Origin: Rhodocollybia butyracea
Lineage: Eukaryota > Basidiomycota > Agaricomycetes > Agaricales > Omphalotaceae
Length of the DNA stretch: 24,896 nucleotides
NCBI GenBank assembly: GCA_015501585.1
Contig: JADNRY010000825.1
Span: 1-24,896 of the forward strand
Direction of reading: 5' to 3'
Below, piece by piece: positions 9,089-20,029 of the stretch (its first letter is position 1; every line of letters starts with the position of its first letter). The notes under the pieces were generated by a model. It saw only the letters and a list, made by a program, of their open reading frames with translations, was not told where the DNA came from and did no database searches. The translations under genes and the position numbers were made by a program.

Positions 9089-9141
9089 ATTACAATTCAG
9101 CGCTTATTCCGTTGCGTCTGCACAGCTTCCGAACCGACGAC

Positions 9142-12100
9142 ATGGGCTCTTCTCCCAACTTCGGAACGCCTCGTCAAACGGAAAAGCATTTCTTCGGTAT
9201 TCCAAAAAAGCCATATGTTCCTGCTTATGGTGGGCATTAGAACATCTTTACCTTTTGTTATCTTTTCAATAAACATTGCCAGACCTTGGTGATGACTACG
9301 AGCAGCGATTTCCCGAAGATCCAATGGGTGAAGAGACTGGGATGAATGCACGTGTATGGCGGACATACCTAGCGGAAAGTGCTGAGTTTGACGCCAATAT
9401 GGTCGGAGAGGCTCGAGATGGCTTAGACGCTATGCTAGTATTTGTACGTCGCTTTTTTTCTAATTTCTTGACTTTCCTCAATTACAATCATAGGCTGGAC
9501 TTTTCTCCGCAGTCGCCGCTTCTTTTTTGGTCCAAAACTTGCAAGACCTTCAAACAGATTTCACTCAAGTAACCGCCAATCTTCTCTTTGAGCAGATTGC
9601 TGTTCAACGTGCATTCGCTGACGGTCGGCCACTCAGTACTGTATCTGCATCTCAACTCGATCCCACATCTTCATCTGCTCCAGATATACGCGTCGTTTGG
9701 GCCAACGCATTGTGGGTCGTCAGTCTTGTTTTAGCCCTAGTGGTTGCGCTAGCCGCGGTATTAGTTAAACAATGGCTTCATCGCTATCTGGCATTTCGCT
9801 CGGGGCCACCTGGAGAGCGGAGCTACATTCGCCATTATCGATATACTGGAATGGAAAAATGGCAAGTGCAAAGCATCATCGGTTCCCTTCCAGTCATCAT
9901 GCACATATCTCTCGGTTTTTTCCTGCTAGGGTTGGTGATTTTTTTGATCCCACTAAACTTGGTTCTAGCATCCGTCGTTGGTGCTATTACTCTCCTTGTA
10001 TACGTGATGTATCTCGTGAGCCACATCCTACCTATCTTATATCCTCAATGTCCGTACCAAACACCCTTCTCCGACTTTATCCTTGCCGTTGGCCCCAAAA
10101 TGCATGCAATAACTTATCAGGTACGCTTGTGGCTTGTGATCTCTCTTGAAAAATTTGTGCCCTATTACCGAAAATCCGACCCAGAGAGTATATCAAGCCA
10201 ATCACAGTCTGAGTATGATGAGAAGCCCACCAATGCCGAGGCATCGCGCTTCTTCAAGGATTTTAGAAAACTCACCGTGAATGATGATGACCGCCATATC
10301 GTTGCTGTGGAAGCTCTCCGGTGGCTGTATACCGTTTCTTCCAACACTTCCGTTCGTAGCGTCGTGCTACAGGCTATTGGAGGTCTTCCAATAACTGCGA
10401 TCCAAAAGCTTCAAACGATGTTTAACTACTCTGATATCAAGCCAGTGCATGAGCATTTATTGTTCAATTGTACTACCGGAAGCCCTCACTCTCGGACCCG
10501 CCAGGCGGTTGTCCAACTACACACTGTAGCAGAAAGATTATGCCGTCTGTTCCTATTCTTTCCCAACCATCGCACACCTTGGATGGTCGCATTCGCCTCA
10601 TCACCCGACTCTGACCGACTCAAGGCCACCTCTCTAGCCCATGGCTCGCATGATGCCTTGGTCGCAGACGACTACCGCACATTCATTTCCGCCAACTTTC
10701 AAGTGGTACATCACCCGTTAGTCTGGGTCCGACTCCTACAACGCGCTCACCAAATCGGAACATTCACCACTTTCGAAGACAGTACCAAAATCTCCGCTGT
10801 CCTCTGCCGCGCCCTCCTTCCTGCTATATGGGGTTATATCCCTCCATCCTACTTGAATTCACCCGACTCTGAATCCGAAATGGTCCCAATGCACATCGCC
10901 TTAAGATTACACATGCCTAAAGAAACATGTCTTTATCTCTTAGGCATGCTCTCGCAATTCGATCATCACCACGAGTTCCCCCTCACTTTCCGGGCTGTAT
11001 CCGCATCTTTGGAATTTGCTCTCCATCATGTCTCTAGGACCATGCGCGCTCACACTGGGTCAGCCACTGCGCATTGGGAAATCATCGAATATATTTTCAG
11101 ACAGTTACACGACCTTGTCACCAGCCACTATGAACATTCCAACCCCAGGGATCATGAAAATTTTACGAGTTTCATCACTGATTTCGTTAGGCGGCTCATT
11201 AGGAACACTGGAGTTTGTGATCATCCGCTTCAGTCTGAGGGGCTCATTCAACGGCGAGGGAGTGTGTTGAAAGTTTACTGGGCTACAGTTATGAAATTAG
11301 TTTATGCTCGAGATGCCGCTCAGGATGCCACCAATGATACCAGTGACGCGGTAGGATCCGACTGGTTCGCGTTACTTGATCGTGCAACTCAAGGAACGCT
11401 CCGCGAACTTCAGCTGGCCTTAGATGCAATTAATAGTGGCCCAAACGCGGTTTCCCAAGCCCTATCCTTGAACGCAAATCACGTATTCGACACCATATCC
11501 TTAGCTCTAACCCACGGCTCCCCAAACGCATACCAAATAGTCGCCCACCTCAACTGCCTTGAGCTCTTCGCCAAATACCACCACCTCTCTCACGCGCAGG
11601 GCGCTGCCCTAGTCGGGCCCTACATAACCGGTTTAAAACTCCTTGCTTCTACGCAAAGGGAATTATACATCACCCACCTCCACGAACCCCAAAATCTTCA
11701 CATGGCTATGCTCGCTATCTTCGAATGGTGGCCCTACACCCATCCAGAAGATATCTCTGTCGCGGATCTTGTCGAGTTGCGCGCAGACGATCCTTCATGG
11801 GACGAATGTCGACGATGGTTAAAATACGTACACGACTGGGCAAAAGAAGATAAAACACTCCTTTTTAAGAATTTTAAAGCGCGGAAGCTGGGAGAAGAGT
11901 GGGAATGGAGGGTATTGAAGGCGTATTTGACCGATTCGAATGATCGACTCGGAGCAGCGGACTGGAGTGGGATGTCGAAACTTGAGGAAGCTATTCGATC
12001 TTTGGAGGGGCATTTTGCAAGGAGAAATGTAAGCGTTTTGATTTTTTTTTTTGGCTCTTTCCCTAACTTTATGGTTCTTTTTTTCTAGGCAGAGAACCCT

Positions 12101-12376
12101 GACACCGATTCTCTCATCATTCCTCCAACTCCAACTTTACCACTACCATTACCGCAAGAGTATTTTGGCGCTGGAGCTCTCTTTGAACAGCCCGAAACGC
12201 CTCCCTCACAACTAGCTTCTTTGTTCAAGAAAAGTGGTCAATCTCGCATTCGCAATGGCATCGACACTTGGCCGTATTGGAAAACTTTGATTGTCAATGG
12301 ATTATCAAGGCGGTGGTTTTATCATAAACACAAACGTGATGATACCGATCCCAAGTCGGAAGTAGAATGCGTATAA
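9142..12376 (+). CDS. DUF6535 domain membrane protein
   Basis: Function is unknown. Four exons keep one frame: 9142-9229, 9283-9443, 9494-12028 and 12089-12376. Introns are 53, 50 and 60 bp, and the product is 1,023 residues. The start is the first ATG before a run that joins exon 2 in frame (MGSSPNFGTPRQTEKHFF), and the duplicate at 625-1035 preserves most of exon 1. Exon 2 codes for YEQRFPEDPMGEETG and NMVGEARDGLDAMLVF. Exon 3 starts AGLFSAVAASF and carries hydrophobic helices (LWVVSLVLALVVALAAVLVK; LGFFLLGLVIFLIPL; VVGAITLLVYVMYLVSHIL) flanking GPPGERSYIRHYRYTGMEKW, the same pattern as the minus-strand paralogue. A large, probably soluble region of about 770 residues follows. The last exon adds a Pro-rich stretch and a basic tail. 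No frame damage is present. The retroelement ends 53 bp upstream of the ATG, so native promoter sequence is displaced and expression may now depend on the element's A2-B2 end. Confidence 0.9.
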
Positions 12377-13600
12377 ATACATACAAACGGACAGGATTAA
12401 GTATAGAGGGATATACATGTACATGATTAGTCGTCCTTAGACAACCCAGCAGCCAGAAGAATAAAAATCACAGGCGAAAAAGGGAAGCAGGACGTTAAAT
12501 ACTCAATCTCAAAAACCTGGTAGGCGTGGCGACAAAATCTCTGTGGAAAGACAGCTAGGTTAGCCTGAAGATTAGTAGGTGGGGTATTGTGGGATGGGAG
12601 AGTATAAGAAAATAACGGGCCCCTTCCCATACGGCTGTTGCACTGGCCCGTCCACTCCGAACCACAAAAGTTTTCGCTTCCCATAAGTTTTCCATAATAT
12701 ACACTATGAAGGAAATTTCACTGTCTGCCTTAGCAAGGTGATGTATATACACACATACGGATGGATAACGAGTCTGTCTAGGGGAGACTAAAGGCCAAGT
12801 ACTTGGTAGATAGTACAGATATATGTCGAAGTGGTCCAGTGGGAACCGGTACTAGATACCTAATTCAACCCGAAAGAGTGCACCAGTCCTCAGGCTATTC
12901 CCCTGTATAATGCTATGAGTACAACAGCATCCCATTGAGAAATCTATTTCTCATTCCGCTATCTTCCCAATGAGGCCCCACTGAACCCGTTATTTTTCGG
13001 ATATCGCCGTCGTGCCCAGCTTCGCCAGTACCTTCACACGAAGGAGTTTTGTTTCTGGCTACTTTTGTGAGATGTCATTCAGATCCCAGATCATGTTCGA
13101 ACTAATTCCCTTGATGATCTCTCCGTTTATGCCGTTTACTCTGAATCCAGATCATTCTTGCTCTCTCCACAATATACTTGTCATCCTCTACCGTGGCCTA
13201 GCGCTAAACGTCAACAATATCGCGTGCCTTCAGACTAAAGCCTATATTTTGTCGATCGAAATCTGAGCCGTCGTTCGCGGATGGGATACAGCTACTCCCT
13301 CATCGTTTAGTCCACCCCTTTCGACAAAACTGGTGACAGAACTTTCATGCACGACGGACCTAATCCGAAGCACTGATGAAAGAGCTTTTCCTCCCACTGC
13401 TTTCAAATCTTGTAATTATAATTCAACATCACATACTGGATCCCGGGATGACTGCTTACACCCAGAGATCGGGCTATTCACTTTCACTCTGAAGCTGTTA
13501 TCCCGCTGTACATAACTCAAACAAACTCCCACAACATGAGCACAAACGATGAATTACCCCCTGGTAGTATTGAACGGCAGGCTGTGTGACCCTGCTTGAA
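12377..13600. other. intergenic, nothing recognised
   Basis: I see only short, unconserved open frames, none with a recognisable motif or plausible splice structure. The beginning must hold the 3' end of the DUF6535 transcript. Confidence 0.5.
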
Positions 13601-13720
13601 TGCGAGCAGGAACAGTCTTAATCATGGTCTCGGGTTGTAATCTTGACATCCACATCCTAAAGAAAAGTTCTAGAAAAACATCAGCCTGTGCCTTTAGCTC
13701 ATTGACGATTCTTGTTCCCG
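13601..13720 (+). repeat. upstream module of DUF6535 loci, copy 3 (orphan)
   Basis: Blocks CGAGCAGGAACAGTCTTAA, TGGTCTCGGGTTGTA, ATCCTAAAG and AACATCAGCCTGTGCC match copies at 409 and 3779. No DUF6535 coding sequence follows within the next kilobase. It is either a leftover of a deleted family member or evidence that the module is an independent dispersed repeat. Confidence 0.55.
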
Positions 13721-13916
13721 GGTAGCCGCCTTCTGGAACCAATCACCTCTGGATATGTTCACAAACAGTTCATCGCTTGGATTTTCAATACTAGGGCATG
13801 TTTGTTTCCATAGGGTGCTAGGAACTTGAAGTGGAATTGCCGAAGTTTCTCGGTATTACATGATTTAACTAGTACATCTTGGGCGTACAACGATTGAAAA
13901 GAGAATTCAAGGAAGA

Positions 13917-15132
13917 CCTCGTCCAGAATTAACCGCATTGGCTACCTGGCTGGTGTTTGGACGATTGAAAGCATATCTGAGTACTGATGGTTAATTAAGA
14001 GAACTCAAAAGAGATACGAAAGAACTGACCTCTCGTAACTGTCGACGTACAGATCCTCCGTACTACAAGTTTTCTTGAAGTCAGGATGATTGAAGAGCTT
14101 GTTCAAACCACGTTTCGAACTTTTTGCCATGAGGGAGCTCGAATCCTCGGTAGTACGTCAGTACGCTCTTAGCTCGGTATAGCCCTAGGATAAAAGGTAA
14201 GGATCATGCAACCATCCTGAAATTCGGACTGCTAACAAGGTCCAGCCATAACATCAACCAGGCCCAAGTCTTCATTGCCGTCAACCCACAGTCCAAGACC
14301 AATAGCGAGAGCCTGCTTCTCTCCCTGACCAGAAGCGCCCCCAGTTTGGACAACCTCTCTCTCTGTACGTTCGAGCAGTTCAACGAGTTTCTCGATCGAC
14401 TCATGAAACTCTTTCCCCGTGTTTATCTGTGCTTCCTCATCCTGTGCCTGAAGGTATCGATAGAAAGCGGGAACAAGGGAACGGTTGACATGGTCCGATT
14501 GAAGTCGCACAAGAGCGCGGGCATCTGGATAGAATGGTCAGAAAATGGCGATACGAATAACAGTCCTTGTATAGATACATGGATTAGTCGATGGAGGAAG
14601 TAAACTTCGGCCATTCGACGATGCTGCCAAACTACAATGATGCGTTAATGGAGGCATTGGGGCCCGGGTACCACTCGCGTCTTACTCGAGGATGTATTCC
14701 AGGATTACGGTACTTTCGTTCAGAGCTGTCGGTGGATTAAAATTGTTTAACTTGAGGCCCGGTACAAGGCCTTTCGGCGACACCTCGAGAAGATCCTTGG
14801 GCTTCTTGTACGGATCGACTTCATCTGTTCATCGATAGTTCAGTTATTGATAGTAGAGATATCCTGGCTCGGTAGCTTGCTCACAATACTACCCATTTAA
14901 CGTAAAGATTCGAACTCTTCTGTTGAGATTGAAGAACGCATACCTTATACGGGATCTGCAAGTACTCAAAAGAGGTCCATACCCGCTGAACAAAAGGACA
15001 AAAGCAGCTTCCAAAGAGTGTTATATCCTGATCTTGTGTGTGTTTCTGAGCAGTCTCGAGAGCCTGTCCCGTGCACTCGATGTGATACGCCTTTCCTGTG
15101 TAGGTTTTGGAGACCATGATGGATGAGATCAA
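13917..15132 (-). CDS. glutathione S-transferase, omega-like, with two frameshifts
   Basis: The gene conjugates glutathione to electrophiles or reduces thiols in the cytosol, by family. I read six exons: 15132-14944, 14824-14686, 14631-14579, 14524-14237, 14184-14030 and 13976-13917, with GT..AG introns. The thioredoxin-fold part reads DITLFGSCFCPFVQRVW, with a Cys at the GSTO-type active site. It continues EVDPYKKPKDLLEVSPKGLV and ESTVILEYIL, the glutathione-contacting ES motif. The helical domain has ARALVRLQSDHVNRSLVPAF and DLGLVDVMAGPW, and the gene ends VANAVNSGRGLP. Two single-base lesions break the frame: one base missing at the start of exon 2 (about 14824) and one extra base in 14105-14107. 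The protein sequence resumes in the other frame each time. The start could be 15117, the second Met. This may be a fresh pseudogene or a consensus error. Confidence 0.8.
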
Positions 15133-15290
15133 GCAAGTTGGAGCGGGATTTCCGTCGGAGTTTAACTGAGTGTCAGCTGACTAAAAGAAAAACAAAACAA
15201 TGACATTCGAAGGGATTGCTTGTGTTGCTTGTTTCAGCTAGTTTATAAGATACGAGGTTCGTGGAGTACTAAAAAGTATGATTCCTGGCG

Positions 15291-15309
15291 AAAAAAGAAA
15301 CTACGAAAA
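15291..15309 (-). terminator. RNA polymerase III T-run terminator of tRNA-Leu
   Basis: On the minus strand a TTTT run lies 16 bp after the tRNA 3' end, followed by a TTTTTT run at 15296-15291. T runs of this kind end Pol III transcription. Confidence 0.6.
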
Positions 15310-15324
15310 GTCATCATGGTTTAT

Positions 15325-15431
15325 TGGTAACGGAGGGGTTCGAACCCTCGCACGCTCTCGCGTATTGGGATACGTGATTCATATGAATCAATGCTTAAAT
15401 CCAACGCCTTAGACCACTCGGCCACGTTACC
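15325..15431 (-). tRNA. tRNA-Leu, anticodon TAA, with intron
   Basis: Acceptor strands GGTAACG and CGTTACC pair over seven bases, followed by discriminator A at 15325. The D arm is GCCGAGTGGTCTAAGGC. The anticodon loop is TTTAAG, giving TAA. The long variable arm ACGCGAGAGCGT is class II, as expected for Leu. The T arm is GAGGG-TTCGAAC-CCCTC. An intron of about 22-23 bases follows position 37 and contains a perfect 16-bp palindrome. The last anticodon-stem pair is A-C because the 3' strand reads CCCAA rather than TCCAA. CCA is not encoded, as usual in eukaryotes. Confidence 0.92.
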
Positions 15432-15697
15432 ATAAATACCGTACCAGCTTTGGCCCATACAATGTTGAGCACCTCGCGATTGATCGATCAAGAAAGAACC
15501 TAAACTGACTCCTTCCGGTATGAAAAACGTATTGCGTATGCGTATGATTATGCGTTCGTTCTAATGATAATACGGCAATGTGTATAGATAAAAACATGTT
15601 GATACAGAATTATATGGAACAAAAGTATGGGGGTGCGGGGGTGCCAGCGAAAGAAAGAAAAGCGACGATCCGATCCAACACAAACTCTTGAACTCTC

Positions 15698-18435
15698 TCA
15701 TGCGACATATGCAAACGTATCCTTGGAGCCATCCACCCGCTCGATATACTCTTTCTCGAGAAGAGTTTCTATAGCCTGCACAAACAAAGATGATACAAAG
15801 ATTATTATAACACATCATCAGCCTCAAACAGCGAACGACAGCGAGCTCAAAGGCACGAACCTTTTTGATATCGGGGATCCTGGGTGCAAATCGATGCGAT
15901 ATTTGCGAAATGACCTCCTGGATAAGGGCCTGGTTCTTCATCGTTTTTCGTGCCTTCATGATACTAAACGGGACGCAGCAATCAGAGAAGAAAACCCTAA
16001 TAATAATAACCACCACTCACCGAACGATGGTAGCCTGAATCGCATATTTACGATCTTCGTCAACAGCCTTGAGTACCTCGTTCGACTCCTGCTTGACCTC
16101 AGCCTTGATAGGCAAATTCAGGTTGACACGAATCTTCTTCGACTTGAACCCTAAACGTAAAACGTTCAGTTAACGAGCGGCGGAAGTGTTTTGGCATGAA
16201 TTACCCGGATTCAAATCATACTGTTCCGACTCTTCGTTGATTAAGATTTTGGCCTTCACAAGCAGGGCGAGTACCTGCGTCAATATATCCTTGCCAATCG
16301 AAGTGGCCGCGAAAATTTCATCCAATGACATCGTTTCGTTCTTGTTGTACAGAACCAGCACAGCCATCTGGTACGAGCTCGTCATCAGGATATATTTCTG
16401 GTTCAGGTAGTTAGTGCGCAGCTCGTTCTTGGAATAATTCCACAGCCATGTGAGTTTACGGCCAGAGTGTTTCGTCTGGTAGTATTTCTGGAAGCGGTCG
16501 TAGGTGGTGAGTATCTCCGCGGGAATGACGAATTCATGTGGTGGGGGATTGAGAGGCCAGAAGTTGGTTCCGAGGACCATGACGCTGAAGGTGATATCCA
16601 TGTCGTCGTGGTTCTGAGACATTCGCTCCTTGAAGGAATCTGTGAGATCTTTGCTCAAACTCATATCTAGCGGAAGAAACGTCAGCGGTACGGAAAATTG
16701 CAAGAAAAATGCCGCGAACCTGTAAACATGCGCTGTAGTTTGTTTGTGTACTCGAACCCACAAAGCCTCCTTGAGCTTCGATATCATACTAGCTTCACTC
16801 TCGTCAGAGGCAGAAACACGTGAATGAGTCGTTTGGAAAGTTTTGTCGTGTAGAACGTCTGGAAGACGCCTTGTCCTCGAGGTACTTGAACAGCACCATC
16901 TACAAAAGCGTTAGTCGAGGAAAACTCAGAACAGAAACCCAAAACATACGACGCGATTCAATGCACCCTCCAAGTCTTCCTCCTCAGCCATCTTGTTATT
17001 CTTCCTCAACAGCATATCCGCGTGCTTAGCAATGAGCTCTGGAGACTTTGTCGAAGACGATCCGGTAGCGGTGTTGCGGTTCACAAACTCTCTGCAAGCC
17101 TTATCTAAACTCGCCGCGAATCCAGCCTCGCTCTTGAAGCTCCGTGTGACCGTCTCCGAATTCTTCTTATGCACCTCGAGCAGCGCATCGACGTACACCT
17201 TTTGGATCGATGGTATCTGCGTTTCCGCCCTCTCCGATGAGCTTCGAGATGGAGGCTAACCCTGCCTGCTTGACGTGGCCCTCGAATCGTTTTCGCAGAG
17301 GCTCCAGACCCTCTGGGATACCGCGAGAGCAATGCGTACATCCGCTGGAGGTCCTCGTCCTGGTCAAAGTCGAGCAACTTCTGGAAGCTCTCCCACATCA
17401 ACTCCGAGTGCTCACGAATAAGAACGTCTTCACATTTTGATATAAGCTCTTTGCGCGTCTTGGTATGTAGATACCTTTCGATACGGTCATCCTCTTCTCG
17501 TAGACGGTCTTCCGCCTTTTTGAGATATTCAGAGACGGTTGGAGCGAGGAACGTGTCAGACTCTTTCTTGTAGTATTTCTCGGTCGCGTCAATGAAAGGA
17601 GTTTCGAAGTGCTCTTTGTATACATCAAGACACTCTTTGATCGGTCGTTGTTGTCGAGACCGAGAGAGACGAAAGAAAAGACGACTTTCTTCACTAGACC
17701 TTGATCAATCACTTCTCCGTTCCGCTGACGCTCAATGAGGCGGAGAAGGGCGCTGGCGAGCTTTGTGTCCTCCTTTTGTATAGGAAGGAAAAAGTGCTGC
17801 TTCCATTGAGCCAAAGCGAGCTGTGATGAAATAGATAGAAAAGTCTTGCAAAACACGAGGGCACACGACGTACCGTGTATACTTGATAGACTTTTCTTTC
17901 CTTCGTCTCGTTCTCTTTTTACCCAATAGCGATTCAAGTATGTAAATAATCGGTTCAGAAAATTGGCCCCAGTTGTGTATCGATCCCATTCAGTGGCATA
18001 ATACCGTAGCAGTTCTTCGTCTTGCAGTCCAGCAGTTTTCTGTGACAATTCAGGACACATCTACAACATATCTAGAAGAAAGCGTACCTCTTTCATCGAC
18101 TTGAAATGTTCAACAAAATAGTCTTGGAGTTCACGTACAAATCCCGCCGCGACAAGATTTGCGCCCGCTGAACGACGATGGATCAGATATAAACAATTTC
18201 ACAATAAAAAATAAAATACTTGCTTCTATTACTATCAGTTTTACCGTGCATTTTGGTGGATGTGCAGTAGTTGTACACCGTTGTGTACAGATTTGTGTAG
18301 CTCGGAAAATCCATCCCGTGTCTAGCTTATTCATTATGTGGTCTACGCCCTTGGTGAGGAAGGCCCATGTCTCCTCGAGATCAGCTGTACGAGGCGGGCA
18401 CTGATGAACGCGTCTGAGGTTGAAGATGAAGCCAT
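15698..18435 (-). CDS. CUL1: cullin-1 (SCF ubiquitin ligase scaffold), frame-disrupted
   Basis: Cullin-1 bridges Skp1/F-box adaptors and the Rbx1 RING protein in SCF ligases. I read nine exons: 18435-18245, 18167-18088, 18039-17874, 17820-16950, 16899-16720, 16666-16205, 16150-16021, 15963-15861 and 15775-15698, about 753 codons, the usual length. N-terminal cullin repeats include LYTTVYNYCTSTKMHG and FLNRLFTYLNRYWVKRERDE. The cullin-homology part has MDITFSVMVLGTNFWPLN, HSGRKLTWLWNYSKNELRT and TSSYQMAVL. The winged-helix end has IVRIMKARKTMKNQALIQEV, whose Lys codon at 15956-15954 is the neddylation site, and the gene ends DTFAYVA. Nine single-base frameshifts occur, near 18395, 18316, 17895, 17640, 17320, 17201, 16869, 16819 and 16763. 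Exons 2 and 6-9 are clean. The protein is conserved on both sides of every shift and no nonsense substitution is seen. I favour consensus errors, but a recent pseudogene is possible. Naming as CUL1 rather than another cullin rests on overall resemblance. Confidence 0.9.
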
Positions 18436-18478
18436 ACGTGATGGGCCACTGACACTTGGTGGTAGATGGAAAGTAGAA

Positions 18479-18525
18479 ATTGGTGGTCACGCTGACTACG
18501 CGCGGCACCGCCAGGCGCTTATTGG
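18479..18525 (-). promoter_or_regulatory. possible CCAAT boxes upstream of cullin-1
   Basis: On the minus strand CCAAT occurs at 18483-18479 and 18525-18521, about 45 and 90 bp upstream of the ATG at 18435, the second within GC-rich sequence. CCAAT elements are common in fungal promoters. The functional assignment is inferred. Confidence 0.3.
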
Positions 18526-20029
18526 CGCACAGCGGGCGCTAACAACAATAACTAACGAGCTTGCTAACGTCCTTGGATCCGTTGTATTTAGACAAACAGC
18601 CAAGTCGGTATGGAGATGAAGAGTGCTTATCTATCGATGTCACTTTAAGTTAGTCCGCCGCTCCAATTTCTATGCAGTTCAGCAATAATTTAATTGACAC
18701 GGCTTGAGCAAAAACCGATATACTAGTAGATACTAGTACGCCTAATCTTAATAAATCCGAATTCTAATACGACACCAGATATTTGGAATACAATCCAAAT
18801 TCCAGTACAATGTACAGACATTTGGAGTAGATCTAAACAAGTCAACAAAGTTACTCAGTTCCAATACAAGTTTTACGGACAGACGAGGATCTGCTTACAA
18901 GTTACATGTTTCAAAGTCGAGCAAGGCAATGCGCCACACGAGTATGGGTGCCAAAGCTCCTAGGAGATGAGGCTCTCGACTCTTGGTTGAGTCTAAAAGA
19001 TCTAAACACCGTCCGTAGGAAAGGGTTTTGTGGCATCAGCTACGTTGTGAACCCGTTCAGTGCAGTCCGCGTCAATCGTAGCAGTGGCCTCAGATTCGTG
19101 CATAGATTGCGAGTCAAACTCGAACACTGCTCAGAACAATGCTGAGCAGAGATTCTGGCAAGTAACCGTAATCGAGAGATCTCGACAATGATAGCCGCAA
19201 TGATTCGGAGTTCTCCAGGCCAACGGTTATAGAGTGCCCTTGTACCTTCTATGGAGTTTGTCCACTGTCACCTGAAGATTTTGGGTTTTTTTTCAGTAAC
19301 ATCAGCGGATACCGGAGATATGCTTTGTTCTGAATACAGGAACGCCAGGGCGGCTCGAATACTGAAACCAAAAGCCCCAGAAACAAGCTACGTCGGATGT
19401 GCGGATGGTAGTACTGAGTCAACTCCAAATTATTACGAGCGTAAGCGGAGCCGACGAAAGCCTCCGACCCGCCTCCGACTACCCGATTCCGTCGAAAAAC
19501 TCACTGTCCTCGAGGTGTCGCAAAGTCCAAAAAAGGGAGACAGTATCACGTGCACTGTCCTATCTCTGCGTCATCCCGCGATTGACGGTTATCAAGTTGG
19601 TAACAATGTCGCATAAGCTGTACCTGTCCAAGGCGTCAGTTTCTTCTTGTAGCTATCTCAAACAACTGTTGGCTCTCCAAACTGCGTCGGAATCCAAGCT
19701 CAAAACCTCCACGACACGCCTGCGGCTACGGAGATTTTTCACCAGTTTCCTGACTAAATGTCATTAGTTGTCAGCTTTGATCCTTGCGCTGGGGTATAAT
19801 CTCTATAACTGTTTTACCACTATCACAGCTATTAGGCCGTATCTATATTACGTCGGAAAGGCGCACCGTATTCGACGCCCAAATCCTGTTGAGCCCTACC
19901 CGCTTCCGGGCTGCAATGACTCTCGGTGATTCCTTCGTAAATTCGGACGGGCGCACTGCAAGGTATTAGAAAGTATATATACTGCAAGTGGCGTCCATGT
20001 TCTCCACTAATCCCTCAGCTTAACAAGCT
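18526..20029. other. intergenic, nothing firmly recognised
   Basis: This is the divergent gap between cullin-1 and the adenylate-forming enzyme. Open frames at 18906-19145, 19251-19616 and 19399-19767 (plus) show no motif I know. AT-rich sequence with repeated ATACTAGTA occurs at 18715-18740. Given the indels in neighbouring genes, a disrupted gene here cannot be excluded. Confidence 0.4.
19974..19981 (+). promoter_or_regulatory. TATA-like box of the adenylate-forming enzyme gene
   Basis: TATATATA lies 49 bp upstream of the ATG at 20030, with pyrimidine-rich sequence (TTCTCCACTAATCCCTC) between, a plausible core promoter. Confidence 0.4.

Noticed and set aside
3941..9095. Possible target-site duplication around the element
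   Set aside because: The flanks AATAAT and ATTACA do not form a direct repeat, and tyrosine-recombinase elements need not make one.
12427..12752. Minus-strand frames downstream of the DUF6535 gene
   Set aside because: Short, unconserved in appearance, and probably within its 3' flank.
14184..14237. Stop codon in the GST gene after DVMAGP
   Set aside because: A 52-bp GT..AG intron (14236-14185) removes it and restores DVMAGPW and LYRAKSVL, so it is not a lesion.
18906..19145. 79-codon plus-strand frame upstream of the adenylate-forming enzyme gene
   Set aside because: No motif, no plausible splice partner and no promoter context; left as intergenic.
19251..19767. Two overlapping plus-strand frames of about 120 codons
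   Set aside because: Low-complexity, basic translations with no recognised domain; likely chance frames.
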